From assembly GCF_002440635.1 (NCBI RefSeq), contig NZ_DJUW01000003.1, forward strand, positions 50,136 to 114,135: a DNA stretch of 64,000 bases, given 5' to 3'. Origin of the DNA: Novosphingobium sp. UBA6272. GTDB taxonomy: Bacteria; Pseudomonadota; Alphaproteobacteria; Sphingomonadales; Sphingomonadaceae. The notes beneath the pieces were generated by a model. It saw only the letters and a program-made list of their open reading frames with translations. It did not search any database and was not told the DNA's origin. This document shows positions 27,673 through 36,881 of the stretch, piece after piece; the first letter of the stretch is position 1, and the number at the start of each line of letters is the position of its first letter. A program made the translations under genes and the position numbers.

Positions 27673-28587
27673 CTACGCGTAGCTGGTCCGCTTGCGCAGC
27701 CACAGGATCGACCAGTCGCCCATGACCAGGCGCGCGGCGATCCGCAGCCCGGCGGCGAAGGCGGCGCGGCGCACCTGGGCTTCCTGGGATTCGAGCAGCC
27801 CAGCTAGCAGCAGGTTTCCACCTGGAACCAGCGCCTTGGCGAAGTGCGGGGCCAGATCGATCAGCGGACCGGCCAGAATATTGGCCAGGATCAGGTCATA
27901 GGGTCCGCGCGCTTCCAGCAGCGGATGGTCCATCCCGTCAGCGACCATCATGGTCAGCTCGCCCGGCTTAGCGCCGAGCCGGATACCGTTGGCGCGGGCA
28001 TTGTCCTGCACAACATTGATGCAGACATCGTCGATATCGCTCGCCGTGGCCAGCGCGCGCGGCCAGAGGTGCAGGGCGGCAAAGGCGAGCAGGCCGGTGC
28101 CGGTACCGATATCGGCGCAGTTGCGCACCACCAGGCCGCGGCGCTTCATCTCGCCCAGCATCTCGAGGCATCCGGCAGTGGTGGCATGCTGGCCGGTGCC
28201 GAAGGCCTGGCTGGCAGGAATCTCGAAATCGCGCACGCCCAGTTCGGCCAGCGGCGTATGTTCCGGCGTGTGGACATGGAAACGTCCGGCGCGGATCGGT
28301 TCAAGACCCTGCTGGCTGTGCGTCAACCAGTCGATATCGGGCAGTTGCTCGTGAAACAGCAACGGCGAGGCGCCGTCGAACAACCTCCTGATTGCGGCAG
28401 CATCGGCCCTAGTCGGCTTGCGCGGAAGCCAGGCTTCAAGCTGCCATTGCTCGGGCTTGTCCTCTGCCACTTCGCTGCCTGACAGGACAATTTCCGGGTC
28501 CCAGTCATGCGCATCCTCGTGCGCCAGCAGTGCGGCTTCGATCAGCCCGCGCGGGGCGAGGGCGGTTAGTTTCCAGGCCTCGCTCAT
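27673..28587 (-). CDS. prmA: ribosomal protein L11 methyltransferase-like (PrmA)
   Basis: A 304-residue SAM-dependent methyltransferase. The N-terminal half (1-115) is the L11-recognising region. The Rossmann methyltransferase domain (about 130-295) has the PrmA hallmark AFGTGQHATT (about 131-140), motif I DIGTGTGLLAFAAL, and the catalytic-region motif DLILANILAGPLIDLAP (N-x-L/N type). PrmA trimethylates lysines and the N-terminus of L11. The ATG overlaps the stop of the B3 lactamase gene (ATGA), and the SDR gene lies upstream, so the three form one operon on the minus strand. Length agrees with the family. Confidence 0.93.
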   Translation of the reverse strand: MSEAWKLTALAPRGLIEAALLAHEDAHDWDPEIVLSGSEVAEDKPEQWQLEAWLPRKPTRADAAAIRRLFDGASPLLFHEQLPDIDWLTHSQQGLEPIRAGRFHVHTPEHTPLAELGVRDFEIPASQAFGTGQHATTAGCLEMLGEMKRRGLVVRNCADIGTGTGLLAFAALHLWPRALATASDIDDVCINVVQDNARANGIRLGAKPGELTMMVADGMDHPLLEARGPYDLILANILAGPLIDLAPHFAKALVPGGNLLLAGLLESQEAQVRRAAFAAGLRIAARLVMGDWSILWLRKRTSYA

Positions 28588-29495
28588 TGGCCCTGCGCCT
28601 CCCGATCCAGTCGCTTTGCCAGCCGATCACTGCCGCCCGCGGCATAGGCCACGCAAGCACGCTGGTAGGTCAATGGCGCATTGCCCGACAGCCGTTCGAG
28701 CAAGTCGCTGCCGCCCGGGTGCGGGGTCAGCAACAGGTCGCAAGGCAGTGCCTCGATCGTCCGTAGTCCGGCCCGCGCCGCGTCGATCCGCTCTGGGTGC
28801 GCGGTGAAGCGGTAGTCATCGGAGGAGATCGTGTTGACGCTGTCGGCATAGGCGATGGTCAGGCATTTCCCCGCGTCGCAGCTCTGCCAGGTCCAGCTGG
28901 CCGAACCGGGGGAGTGGGTCGGGTTGGCGTGCATGGTGAACCGGGTCTCCCCGACTGTCAGCGATCCGCCGCCGCGCAGGACGCGGTCGACTCGCGCCGG
29001 GGGCATCGGGTATTTTGCCAACAGCGCAGCCTGCGGGTCTTCGGGAACGGCCTTGCCGCTGCGCATCGCCACCTCGGCTCCGGGACTGACCACCAGTTTC
29101 GCGCCGGTAGCCCGCTGGATCGCCGCCATGCCGCCGACATGGTCGAAATGCTCGTGAGTCATCAGCAGCCATTTGATCCGCCTGGGATCGAAGCCGAGCG
29201 CGCGAATGTTTTTCAGCACGTGCGGCGCGGCGTCTTTGGGGCCGGTATCGATCAGCACCAGTCCGGCACGGGTTTCAACCAGCACCACCGTGATCCCGCA
29301 AGTCCCGACGTACCAGCTCTTGCCATGGATATGCGCAGGCGGGGCAGGTTCGGACCAACCATCGCGCGTTCCGCAAGCGGCGGCGATATCCTTGCTGGCC
29401 GCCGCGCGCGGCTCGGGTTTGGTAGCGCCAAGCGAGAGCAGGGCGAGGGCGGAAAGCGCGATCCTAACGAACAAAGGAGGCTCCATTGGCATCAA
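28584..29495 (-). CDS. subclass B3 metallo-beta-lactamase-like hydrolase
   Basis: A 303-residue exported metallohydrolase. It has a signal-type N-terminus (FVRIALSALALLSLGATKP). The zinc ligands fit subclass B3: H114, H116, D118, H119 in THEHFDHVGG, H194 in NPTHSPGSASWTW and H259 in LLTPHPGG. The SC-x-x-x-C pair (SCDAGKC), YADSV and the late LTPHP motif are as in B3 enzymes. It should hydrolyse beta-lactams in the periplasm; substrate range is untested, and related lactonase-like MBL-fold enzymes are the alternative. Several ATGs lie at the N-terminus (29495, 29492, 29486); all overlap the SDR gene's 3' end. The coupled neighbours SDR and prmA suggest constitutive, chromosomal expression. Confidence 0.88.
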   Translation of the reverse strand: MMPMEPPLFVRIALSALALLSLGATKPEPRAAASKDIAAACGTRDGWSEPAPPAHIHGKSWYVGTCGITVVLVETRAGLVLIDTGPKDAAPHVLKNIRALGFDPRRIKWLLMTHEHFDHVGGMAAIQRATGAKLVVSPGAEVAMRSGKAVPEDPQAALLAKYPMPPARVDRVLRGGGSLTVGETRFTMHANPTHSPGSASWTWQSCDAGKCLTIAYADSVNTISSDDYRFTAHPERIDAARAGLRTIEALPCDLLLTPHPGGSDLLERLSGNAPLTYQRACVAYAAGGSDRLAKRLDREAQGQ

Positions 29496-30180
29496 GCACC
29501 GCGCCCGTCATGCTATCCGGGGCATCAAGCGCACAAAAGGTAGCAATAGCAGCGATTTCTTCCGGTGTCGCGACCCGGCCCAGCGGAATATCGGCCAGCA
29601 GCCCCGGTCCGCCGCGACTGGCGAGATAGTCTCCCGCCATCGCGGTATCGGTAAAGCCGGGACAGATCGCATAGCTCATCACGCCCTGGTTGGCATATTG
29701 CCGGGCGATCGTCTTATGCATTGCAATCATGCCCCCTTTTGCGGCGGCATAGTGCCAGTGATCGGGCGAATCCCCGCGATAGGCCGCCCGGCTGGCGACG
29801 TGGACGATCCGTCCGGCGCGCTTGTCAGCCAGCCAGTGCTTGACTGCCAAACGCGAAAGCTCGGCGGCAGCGGTCAGGTTGATCCGCAGACTGTCTTCCC
29901 AGTTGTCGAGCCATTCGATGTCGCTCAGCGAAATCGGGTTGGCCTGGAACACCCCGGCATTGTTGACCAGAATGTCGATTCTGCCGCCGGTGCGTTCCAG
30001 TGCCTGATCCCACAGCGCAGAGGGGGCGGTCGGATCGACCAGGTCGGCGGGAATCGTATCGGCATCGACGGCGCGGGTCGCGTGGCCGATCACCATGACG
30101 CCGCGCGCGCGCAGCGACCGTGCGATCGCCGCGCCGATCCCGCGCGAGGATCCGGTGATGAGGGCAGTTGTCTGGGTCAT
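29464..30180 (-). CDS. short-chain dehydrogenase/reductase (SDR)
   Basis: A 238-residue oxidoreductase starting at ATG 30180 (MTQTTALITGSSRGIG); an upstream ATG at 30210 would add ten odd residues. Rossmann motif TGSSRGIG lies at the N-terminus, NNAG (cofactor stabilising) at about 80, the catalytic Ser at ASRAA, and the Tyr-Lys pair in YAAAK. The PCPGFTDT segment after it, reading ICPGFTDTAM, is the usual hinge. Substrate is not predictable; NAD(P) preference is unclear. First gene of the operon SDR - B3 lactamase - prmA; its 3' end overlaps the lactamase start. Confidence 0.88.
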   Translation of the reverse strand: MTQTTALITGSSRGIGAAIARSLRARGVMVIGHATRAVDADTIPADLVDPTAPSALWDQALERTGGRIDILVNNAGVFQANPISLSDIEWLDNWEDSLRINLTAAAELSRLAVKHWLADKRAGRIVHVASRAAYRGDSPDHWHYAAAKGGMIAMHKTIARQYANQGVMSYAICPGFTDTAMAGDYLASRGGPGLLADIPLGRVATPEEIAAIATFCALDAPDSMTGAVLDANGASFVR

Positions 30181-30333
30181 GCGCGATCCTCTAGGGCGGT
30201 TTCCATCCAATTCAAATCCCGTCAGCCAAAATACGACCTTCAGTGCGCTTGCACCGCCTTTCGTTTTGACTATGGGGATTGTCGCGAAGGGGGCGCCTCG
30301 CGCCTCCGCAACCTACCAGAGGGAACGGCGCAG

Positions 30334-30723
30334 ATGGCTGCCACCAAGAACCGACCGCTTTCACCGCACCTGCAGGTCTGGCGCTGGGGACCGGCAATGC
30401 TGGTCTCGATCCTCCACCGCGTGACCGGCGATGGCATGGCTTTCGTCGGCCTTGGCGTGCTGATCTACTGGCTGGCCTCGCTGGCTGGCGGGCCGCAGGC
30501 CTATGAGGCGTTCAGTGCTCATTCCGGGGCCTGGTACGGCAAGGTCGTGCTGGTCGGGCTGACCTGGGCCTTCTTCAACCACATGGCCTCGGGCATTCGC
30601 CACTTCGTGCTCGATATCGGGGCCGGTTACGAACTCAAGAGCAACGCTGCCTGGTCGGTCTTCACGCCGCTCGCCGCGCTGGCTGCCACGGTCCTGACAT
30701 GGGCCGTGATCCTGCTGAAGTAA
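30334..30723 (+). CDS. sdhC: succinate dehydrogenase cytochrome b556 subunit
   Basis: A 129-residue membrane subunit with an AGAGGGA ribosome site before ATG 30334. It begins NRPLSPHLQVWRWGPAMLVSILHRVTG; the SPHL-x-x-x and S-x-x-HR-x-TG motifs belong to the SdhC quinone site and heme-binding region. Three transmembrane helices follow, with the heme-ligand His in FFNHMASGIRHFVLDIG. It anchors complex II, which oxidises succinate to fumarate and reduces ubiquinone. It is the first gene of sdhC-sdhD-sdhA, and sdhD starts 12 bases after the stop. A longer open frame upstream has no gene-like sequence. Confidence 0.95.
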   Translation: MAATKNRPLSPHLQVWRWGPAMLVSILHRVTGDGMAFVGLGVLIYWLASLAGGPQAYEAFSAHSGAWYGKVVLVGLTWAFFNHMASGIRHFVLDIGAGYELKSNAAWSVFTPLAALAATVLTWAVILLK

Positions 30724-30734
30724 GGAATTCGACG

Positions 30735-31175
30735 ATGGGTAACGGAACCTCGATCGGCCGCGTCCGCGGGCACGGCTCGGCGCATTCGGGCTCACACCAC
30801 TGGCTGCTTCAGCGCTATACGGCGATCGGCAACCTGTTCTTGGGGCTGTGGCTGGTGTTCAGCCTGGTGACCCTGCCGGACTATACCTATCCGACCGTAA
30901 TGAAGTGGGCCACCGCGCCGCTTTCGCTCACTTTCCTCGCGCTGTTCGTAATCTCGACCTTCTGGCACGCCCGGCTGGGCCTGCAGGTGGTGGTTGAGGA
31001 CTATGTTCACGAGCCCGCCAACAAGTTCGCCGCCGTCGCCGCGCTCAACTTCGCCGCATTCGGCGGGGCCGCGGCCTGCCTGTTCTACATCGCCCGGATG
31101 GCCATGCTGGCGTCCGGCCAGGAAACCGCAGCCGGAATCATGCAGCAACTCCAGCAATCGATGGGAGGCCGCTGA
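30735..31175 (+). CDS. sdhD: succinate dehydrogenase hydrophobic membrane anchor subunit
   Basis: A 146-residue membrane protein with AAGGA before ATG 30735. The N-terminal [20 protein letters not shown] carries the alphaproteobacterial SdhD start (H-x-x-x-QR-x-TA). Three transmembrane helices follow, with [15 protein letters not shown] in the second, supplying the likely heme-ligand His and the DYVH end typical of the family. It partners SdhC in the membrane anchor of complex II. The stop lies one base before the ATG of sdhA. Confidence 0.94.
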   Translation: MGNGTSIGRVRGHGSAHSGSHHWLLQRYTAIGNLFLGLWLVFSLVTLPDYTYPTVMKWATAPLSLTFLALFVISTFWHARLGLQVVVEDYVHEPANKFAAVAALNFAAFGGAAACLFYIARMAMLASGQETAAGIMQQLQQSMGGR

Positions 31176-31176
31176 C

Positions 31177-32997
31177 ATGGCCGAAGCCGCCACCACGCCA
31201 GCCTACAAGATCATCGACCACACCTACGACACGGTGGTCGTCGGGGCCGGGGGCTCGGGCTTGCGCGCCACGATGGGCAGCGCCGAAGCCGGCCTGCGCA
31301 CCGCTTGCATCACCAAGGTCTTCCCGACCCGCAGCCACACCGTCGCTGCGCAGGGCGGGATCGCCGCCAGCCTCAAGAACAACAGCCCGGACCACTGGAC
31401 CTGGCACATGTTCGATACCGTCAAGGGATCGGACTGGCTGGGTGACCAGGACGCGATCGAATATATGGTCCGCGAAGCCCCGCAGGCGGTTTACGAGCTG
31501 GAGCACGCCGGCGTGCCGTTCAGCCGTAACGAGGACGGGACGATCTACCAGCGCCCGTTCGGCGGGCACATGCAGAACATGGGCGAAGGGCCCCCGGTCC
31601 AGCGGACATGCGCTGCGGCCGACCGCACTGGCCACGCCATGCTCCACGCGCTCTACCAGCAGAGCCTGAAGTACGACGCTGATTTCTTCATCGAATACTT
31701 CGCGATCGACCTGATCATGGAGAACGGCCAGTGCCGCGGCGTGATCGCGATGTGCATGGATGACGGCACGATCCACCGCTTCCGCAGCCATGCAGTGGTG
31801 CTGGCGACAGGCGGCTACGGCCGATCCTATTTCACTGCCACCAGCGCTCACTCCTGCACCGGCGACGGTGGCGGGATGGTGCTGCGCGCGGGCCTGCCGC
31901 TGCAGGATATGGAATTCGTCCAGTTTCACCCGACCGGGATCTACGGCGCGGGCGTGCTGATCACCGAAGGCGCGCGGGGTGAGGGCGGCTACCTGACCAA
32001 CTCCGAAGGCGAGCGGTTCATGGAACGCTATGCGCCAAGCGCCAAGGACCTGGCATCGCGTGACGTGGTTTCACGCTCGATGGCGTTGGAAATCCGCGAA
32101 GGGCGCGGCGTGGGTCCGAACAAGGACCACATCTACCTGCACCTTGATCACATCGCCCCCGAAGTGCTGGCCCAGCGCCTGCCCGGGATCACCGAAAGCG
32201 GCAAGATCTTTGCCGGCGTCGACCTGACCCGCCAGCCGCTCCCGGTGGTGCCGACCGTGCACTACAATATGGGCGGCATTCCGACCAACTACCACGGCGA
32301 AGTCGTGACCATCGGGGCCGACGGCAACCCGGAAACTGTGGTCCCCGGCCTGTTCGCGGTGGGCGAGGCGGCCTGCGTTTCGGTCCACGGCGCCAACCGG
32401 CTCGGCTCGAACTCGCTGATCGATCTGGTGGTATTCGGCCGCGCGGCCGGCCACCGCCTGAAGGAACTGATCAAGCCGCAGTCGGCCCATGCCGAACTGC
32501 CCAAGGACAGCGCCGACCTCGCGCTGACCCGGCTCGACCACTTCCGCCACGCCAATGGCGGCTCACCCACCGCCGAGGTGCGCACCGACATGCAGCGCAC
32601 CATGTCGACTCACGCTGCGGTGTTCCGCACCGATGAACTGATGGCCGAAGGCAAGGTCAAGCTGGCCGATACCTATGCGCGGATGCAGGACATCCACGTG
32701 TCGGACCGCTCGCTGATCTGGAATTCGGACCTGATCGAGACGATGGAGCTCGACAACCTGATCAGCCAGGCCAGCGTCACCCTCCACGGCGCCCACAACC
32801 GCAAGGAATCGCGCGGCGCCCACGCCCACGAAGACTTCCCCGAGCGCGACGACAAGAACTGGATGAAGCACACCGCCGCCTGGTTCGAAGGCTGGGGCGG
32901 CAAGGGCGGCACGGTCAAGATCGATTACCGCCCGGTGCATGAGTACACGCTCACGGATGATGTGGAGTACATCAAGCCGAAGAAGCGGGTTTATTGA
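31177..32997 (+). CDS. sdhA: succinate dehydrogenase flavoprotein subunit
   Basis: A 606-residue flavoprotein that oxidises succinate to fumarate with covalently bound FAD. The FAD Rossmann motif [12 protein letters not shown] is near the start. The SHTVAAQGG segment carries the His that takes the covalent flavin. The substrate-site region includes [21 protein letters not shown], with catalytic Arg. [18 protein letters not shown] binds FAD near the C-terminus. Length is typical. The electron-transferring iron-sulfur subunit SdhB should follow but does not; a TTG-started membrane gene begins directly at the stop. Confidence 0.96.
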   Translation: MAEAATTPAYKIIDHTYDTVVVGAGGSGLRATMGSAEAGLRTACITKVFPTRSHTVAAQGGIAASLKNNSPDHWTWHMFDTVKGSDWLGDQDAIEYMVREAPQAVYELEHAGVPFSRNEDGTIYQRPFGGHMQNMGEGPPVQRTCAAADRTGHAMLHALYQQSLKYDADFFIEYFAIDLIMENGQCRGVIAMCMDDGTIHRFRSHAVVLATGGYGRSYFTATSAHSCTGDGGGMVLRAGLPLQDMEFVQFHPTGIYGAGVLITEGARGEGGYLTNSEGERFMERYAPSAKDLASRDVVSRSMALEIREGRGVGPNKDHIYLHLDHIAPEVLAQRLPGITESGKIFAGVDLTRQPLPVVPTVHYNMGGIPTNYHGEVVTIGADGNPETVVPGLFAVGEAACVSVHGANRLGSNSLIDLVVFGRAAGHRLKELIKPQSAHAELPKDSADLALTRLDHFRHANGGSPTAEVRTDMQRTMSTHAAVFRTDELMAEGKVKLADTYARMQDIHVSDRSLIWNSDLIETMELDNLISQASVTLHGAHNRKESRGAHAHEDFPERDDKNWMKHTAAWFEGWGGKGGTVKIDYRPVHEYTLTDDVEYIKPKKRVY

Positions 32998-33726
32998 TTG
33001 GGCTATGCGGGCAACTTGATCAATCGGGCAAACCTCACGCTGGTGGCCATTGGCCTGTTCGGGATCTGTTTGGTTCTCTACGGCACGACCATTCCGATCT
33101 ATTCAGATTTGGAAAGCGCGCGGCAGCTTAAGCTCGCCGCGTGCGACCAGAATACAGTAGGCGTGGGTTGGTATGAACGAATGGAAGCCCTCCAGACCAA
33201 CCGATATCCGCTCATGCAAGCCGGATTGAGCGTGGTTCTTTCGGCAATTATCGCTTGGTTGCTTCGTCGAACTTTCCCCGGGAATGGATCGTGGTTGCCG
33301 AGTTCGCCAAACAGCAGAGCATCGTTCTTTGCGCTCAGTTTTGGTGTTTTGGCAGCGAGCTGGCTCTCTGAAATCGTAAGCTTGACCGTCGATCAACACC
33401 GCGGTGATTTTCGCCCGTGCGATTACGAAACACCAATCTGGATGATGGGATTACTCGTTCTGTTTTTTCTGATACCTTTTCTGTTCTTTGTGCTCGGCGG
33501 ATTGATGACGCGCAAATTTGGCAAACTGCCTGTCTCATTGGCGCAATGGGATTCGGATCATCCCGCCCAATCTTGGATCATAACCTCGATTGCAGGGGTG
33601 CCGGCGATTACTGTGCTTGCCGTTATGGCTTTGAGCTTTGCCAGTTCCAGTTTGATTCTTATGCCGGCGGGTGTCGTCGCGCTCTATCTCATCGCAGCAA
33701 CGCGCGCTGCATTGTTGAGCAAGTAG
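32998..33726 (+). CDS. membrane protein of unknown function inserted after sdhA
   Basis: A 242-residue protein with a TTG start directly after the sdhA stop. It has about five or six hydrophobic segments (about 12-32, 72-92, 105-125, 145-170, 195-240). The stretch between the first two holds two Cys, possibly periplasmic. No family is recognised. GC is clearly below sdhCDA, and codon choice is different, which points to insertion or an older acquisition. An imperfect inverted repeat lies right behind it. It may be a resident accessory of unknown role or a cargo gene carried by a repeat element. The start is uncertain; the frame is firmly open and hydrophobic throughout. Confidence 0.6.
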   Translation: MGYAGNLINRANLTLVAIGLFGICLVLYGTTIPIYSDLESARQLKLAACDQNTVGVGWYERMEALQTNRYPLMQAGLSVVLSAIIAWLLRRTFPGNGSWLPSSPNSRASFFALSFGVLAASWLSEIVSLTVDQHRGDFRPCDYETPIWMMGLLVLFFLIPFLFFVLGGLMTRKFGKLPVSLAQWDSDHPAQSWIITSIAGVPAITVLAVMALSFASSSLILMPAGVVALYLIAATRAALLSK

Positions 33727-33728
33727 AA

Positions 33729-33812
33729 TGCATTGAGGCTCTGCCGAAATGCACCGCCTTAACCGCCACCGTGCGCGCTCCAAACCGGTGCATTTCGCCA
33801 AGGCTCCATGCA
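33729..33812. repeat. imperfect inverted repeat behind the inserted membrane gene
   Basis: Arms at 33729-33756 and 33786-33812 share the core CGAAATGCACCG and its complement, plus an outer TGCAT and GAGGCT-like match. The two arms span about 28 bases each. It could be a REP-type element or a terminator stem; it lies at the 3' end of a low-GC gene. Confidence 0.6.
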
Positions 33813-33929
33813 CCCAATGGCGGTTCAAATCGTGGCGCCAAACCACCGCGCACAATCAAAGCTTTCGCCCCCACGTTAATCTGATCGAGAGGTTCCGCCC
33901 CTAACCCGGCCGGGTCAGGAGACACATTC

Positions 33930-34103
33930 ATGAAATTCGTCGAACTCACCTCGCGCGGCGGGAATTACCTGGTCGTGACCGAAAATGTCGCCTGGCTGAG
34001 GGCCGACGAGAATGGCCAGACCAAGGTTGGTATTGTCGGAAGCACGGCCTTGCTGGTTCAGGGCAGCATTCACGAGGTGGCCGCGACGATCCTGGCCGGG
34101 TAG
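33930..34103 (+). CDS. 57-residue hypothetical protein, FlbD-like in pattern
   Basis: A 57-residue gene with a strong CAGGAGA ribosome site. The protein begins MKFVELTSRGGNYLVV and ends GSIHEVAATILAG. Its pattern, a strand with ELT, then a central 'N-V-x-x-L' helix and a final 'S-x-x-EV' helix, is like the small FlbD-type proteins, but no flagellar genes lie here, so this is only a structural analogy. The size is right for a small DNA- or protein-binding factor. Host-like GC suggests a resident gene. It follows the repeat after the low-GC membrane gene. Confidence 0.65.
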   Translation: MKFVELTSRGGNYLVVTENVAWLRADENGQTKVGIVGSTALLVQGSIHEVAATILAG

Positions 34104-34118
34104 CGCGCAGAGACGCTG

Positions 34119-34134
34119 ACCCTTTTTGAAGGGT
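34119..34134. terminator. short hairpin between convergent genes
   Basis: ACCCTT and AAGGGT with a TTTG loop form a short stem just after the 57-residue gene and before the stop of the minus-strand secreted-protein gene. No T-run follows, so it is a weak candidate. Confidence 0.3.
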
Positions 34135-34149
34135 GGCCGCGCGCTAGCG

Positions 34150-34989
34150 TTAGTTCATCCTCCCGCTGCCCTCTTTTAGCGCGGGTGAGTTCGCTTCGGG
34201 CAGATAGTACAGGTGCGCGGCAAACAGGATCGCGGCTTCGCGCCCATCGGCGGCATTGACCGGGACAGTCAGGACCGACTTGCGGTCATAGCTGCCCATC
34301 ATGTCGCTGAACCTGCCGGTGCGCGAGGGAAAGTCGATCCGCGCGATCGGTTTGCCGTCGCGCATGATCACCCAGCCTTTGGCGGCGCGATAATTGTGGG
34401 GGATGTGCTTGGGCTCGATCCCGGTCGGCACCGCTTCATAGACCACGCCTTCATAGCGCATGCGTGCCTTGAGCTTTTCATACTCGGCCGGATCGTCGCG
34501 GCTGATCGAAAGGCCGGCCCCGCTTTCGGCGATAAAGCCGGGGATCACGGCATCCAGAGCAAAATCGGCCGGTGCTGCGCCGCCACCGCCGCTTTGGCAG
34601 GTGTAGAGACTGTTGCGCGCAGATTCGAACAGGCCCGACATGAACCGGGAGGTGACTGTGCAGGCGCCCTTGTCAAACGGCGCGCCGTCCTTGCTGAACT
34701 TGTACTTCACCAGAACGCGCTTCTTGATCCGGTCCGAGCCGAGGATCGTGACCGAAAACATGCCGGTGACATCTCTTACCTCGGTCGAAGCGGAGAAGTT
34801 GTAGCCACCGGTGGAAAACGAAATATCTCCCAGTCCGCCTTTGCCCTTGGCCAACGGCAAAACTTCAACCGGCACGGCAAATTCGGTAGCCAACACTTCG
34901 CCGCTGGCTGGGGATTTGCCGCTTTGTGCCAGGGCCAGTGTCGGCAGCGCCAGGCAAATGGCGAGCGGTGCAGTTATGGTCAGGCGCAT
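34150..34989 (-). CDS. secreted protein of unknown function
   Basis: A 279-residue protein with a Sec signal peptide (MRLTITAPLAICLALPTLALAQ). The mature part has two Cys (ACTVTSRF and YTCQSGGGG) that could form one disulfide, a Gly-rich loop, and a beta-rich C-terminal half (RIDFPSRTGRFSDM; KSVLTVPVN). The composition is host-like. No family is recognised and no catalytic pattern is visible. It is a single gene ending near a short hairpin; a GMC oxidoreductase gene lies 170 bases upstream on the same strand, but this is too far to claim an operon. Confidence 0.72.
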   Translation of the reverse strand: MRLTITAPLAICLALPTLALAQSGKSPASGEVLATEFAVPVEVLPLAKGKGGLGDISFSTGGYNFSASTEVRDVTGMFSVTILGSDRIKKRVLVKYKFSKDGAPFDKGACTVTSRFMSGLFESARNSLYTCQSGGGGAAPADFALDAVIPGFIAESGAGLSISRDDPAEYEKLKARMRYEGVVYEAVPTGIEPKHIPHNYRAAKGWVIMRDGKPIARIDFPSRTGRFSDMMGSYDRKSVLTVPVNAADGREAAILFAAHLYYLPEANSPALKEGSGRMN

Positions 34990-35163
34990 CTTCTACTCCA
35001 TAGGGCGCTGCTTTGGCCAAATCTATGTGGCGATTGCCTCAATCGCAACCGGGCTGATGGTAAGAGCCAGTTGCCACATTGGCGTTTGCGGCGAGATTCG
35101 CCCTCACTCGGGAAAGTCGTCTGCCAGAACGGCCGGATTGACCATTCCCATTGTTCGATCAGG

Positions 35164-36777
35164 TCACCTGGCCATTGCATCCGCCTTGATCATATCCGCC
35201 GCCTTTTCCGCGATCATGATCGTCGGGGCATTGGTATTGCCGCTGACCACGTTGGGCATGATCGAGGCATCGACCACCCGCAGCCGTTCCAGCCCGCGCA
35301 CCTTCAGCCGCGCGTCAACCACCGCGAGCGGGTCGCTGTCGGGGCCCATCTTGCAGGTACCGACCGGGTGATACTGGGTATCGGCGCGATTGCGGATATC
35401 AGCTTCCATCGCGGCCGCGTCATTCACGTCGACCGGGTAGAACATCTTGCCGCGCACGGGATCGAACGGTGCGCTTTCCATCAACGATTGCTGGAGCTGC
35501 CCGCCCTTGAGCAGCACGGCCATGTCGCGCTCGTCCGAGAGGAAGCGGGGATCGATCCGGGGCGCGTCGCGCGGATCGCGGCTGTTCAAGGCGACCGTGC
35601 CGCGACTGTGCGGGCGCAGCAGGTCAACATGGCACGACAGGCCGGTGCCAAGGTGCATCTTGCGGGCATGGTCATCGACAATCGCCAGCACCATCAGCAG
35701 CTGCAGATCGGGCGCGGGGACGTCGGGCGAACTCTTCACGAACGCGCCCGAACAGACGAACGGACTGGTCAGCAGCCCGGTGCGCTTGCCGCGCCATTCG
35801 AAAATGCCTTTGAGGAAGGCCGTGCCAGCTTTCAGCGAGAGCCCGAAAACGTCGCTGCGGTCCTTGATCCGCCAGCTCTGCACATAGTCGATGTGATCCT
35901 GCAGGTTCTGGCCGACGCCGGGCAGGTGACAGGTGCTTTCGATCCCCAGCGCCTGCAATTGCGCCGCGTCGCCGATCCCGGACAATTGGAGTAGCTGGGG
36001 CGATCCGAAGGCCCCGCCGCAGATCAGCACTTCGCGCCGGGCTGTGGCCAGGCGGGTTGCTCCGCCGACGATGTATTCGACCCCGCTGGCCGCGCCGCTC
36101 TCAACCACGATCCTGCTGGATAGCGCGCCGGTAACGACCTTTAGGTTGGGCCTGCCCAGATTGGGCGTGAGGTAACCCTTGGCTGCGCTGCAGCGTTCGC
36201 CGTTCTTCTGGGTTGCCTGATAATGGAAAGTGCCTTCCTGTTCGCCGCCGTTGTAATCGGGATTGCGGCGGATCTGGCGCAGCTCGGCCGCTTCGATGAA
36301 CAGCTCGGCCAGCGGGCTCTGGTGGTTGGGGTAAGTAACGTTAAGCGGGCCGCCCTGGCCGTGCCAGTCGTTGTCGAACTGCTCGTTGTGCTCGGCCTTC
36401 TTGAAATAGGGCAGGCACTCGTCAAAACCCCAACCCGAATTGCCGAGCCGTTCCCACTCGTCATAGTCCCAGCGGTTGCCGCGAACATAAAGCATCGCGT
36501 TGATCGAGCTCGATCCGCCCAGCACACGCCCGCGTGGTTGATAACCCTTGCGGCCATTCAGGCCGGGCTGCGGGACAGTCTCGTAAGCGTAATTGTTGAG
36601 CTTGGTCGGCATCATCGCCACGGCACCGACCGGGGCCTGGACAATCGCGCTCTGATCCGATCCGCCCGCTTCAAGCAGGCAGACCGTGACGTTGGGATCC
36701 TCGGTCAGGCGTCCGGCGAGAACACAGCCGGCCGATCCGCCGCCGACGATTATGTAGTCGAATTGCGCTTGCTCCAT
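35164..36777 (-). CDS. GMC-family FAD oxidoreductase (choline dehydrogenase-like)
   Basis: A 537-residue flavoprotein starting at ATG 36777 ([24 protein letters not shown]); an open extension to 36822 adds an unlikely leader. The FAD-binding GGGSAG is at residues 12-17. [18 protein letters not shown] is the first GMC signature, and [13 protein letters not shown] the second. The catalytic His lies in [11 protein letters not shown], and a second active-site Asn/His pair near the C-terminus is [11 protein letters not shown] enzymes oxidise primary alcohols such as choline, PEG-type alcohols or glucose; sphingomonads use several for alcohol and polyether breakdown. Substrate cannot be named. It is divergent from the DUF2269 gene. 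Confidence 0.9.
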   Translation of the reverse strand: MEQAQFDYIIVGGGSAGCVLAGRLTEDPNVTVCLLEAGGSDQSAIVQAPVGAVAMMPTKLNNYAYETVPQPGLNGRKGYQPRGRVLGGSSSINAMLYVRGNRWDYDEWERLGNSGWGFDECLPYFKKAEHNEQFDNDWHGQGGPLNVTYPNHQSPLAELFIEAAELRQIRRNPDYNGGEQEGTFHYQATQKNGERCSAAKGYLTPNLGRPNLKVVTGALSSRIVVESGAASGVEYIVGGATRLATARREVLICGGAFGSPQLLQLSGIGDAAQLQALGIESTCHLPGVGQNLQDHIDYVQSWRIKDRSDVFGLSLKAGTAFLKGIFEWRGKRTGLLTSPFVCSGAFVKSSPDVPAPDLQLLMVLAIVDDHARKMHLGTGLSCHVDLLRPHSRGTVALNSRDPRDAPRIDPRFLSDERDMAVLLKGGQLQQSLMESAPFDPVRGKMFYPVDVNDAAAMEADIRNRADTQYHPVGTCKMGPDSDPLAVVDARLKVRGLERLRVVDASIMPNVVSGNTNAPTIMIAEKAADMIKADAMAR

Positions 36778-36881
36778 GGTCCTCATCCCGTCCCTGTCCA
36801 TTTGGACCCGAGTGTTAGCCACTGTGCAGGCGCTTTCAACCGCAATTACACTGCCAATTCGGGTTGAAACTCGCTAGGGCC

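Noticed and set aside
30724..34149. sdhB expected after sdhA
   Set aside because: I looked for the Cys-rich iron-sulfur subunit in all frames here and did not find it; the membrane gene present has no Fe-S motifs.
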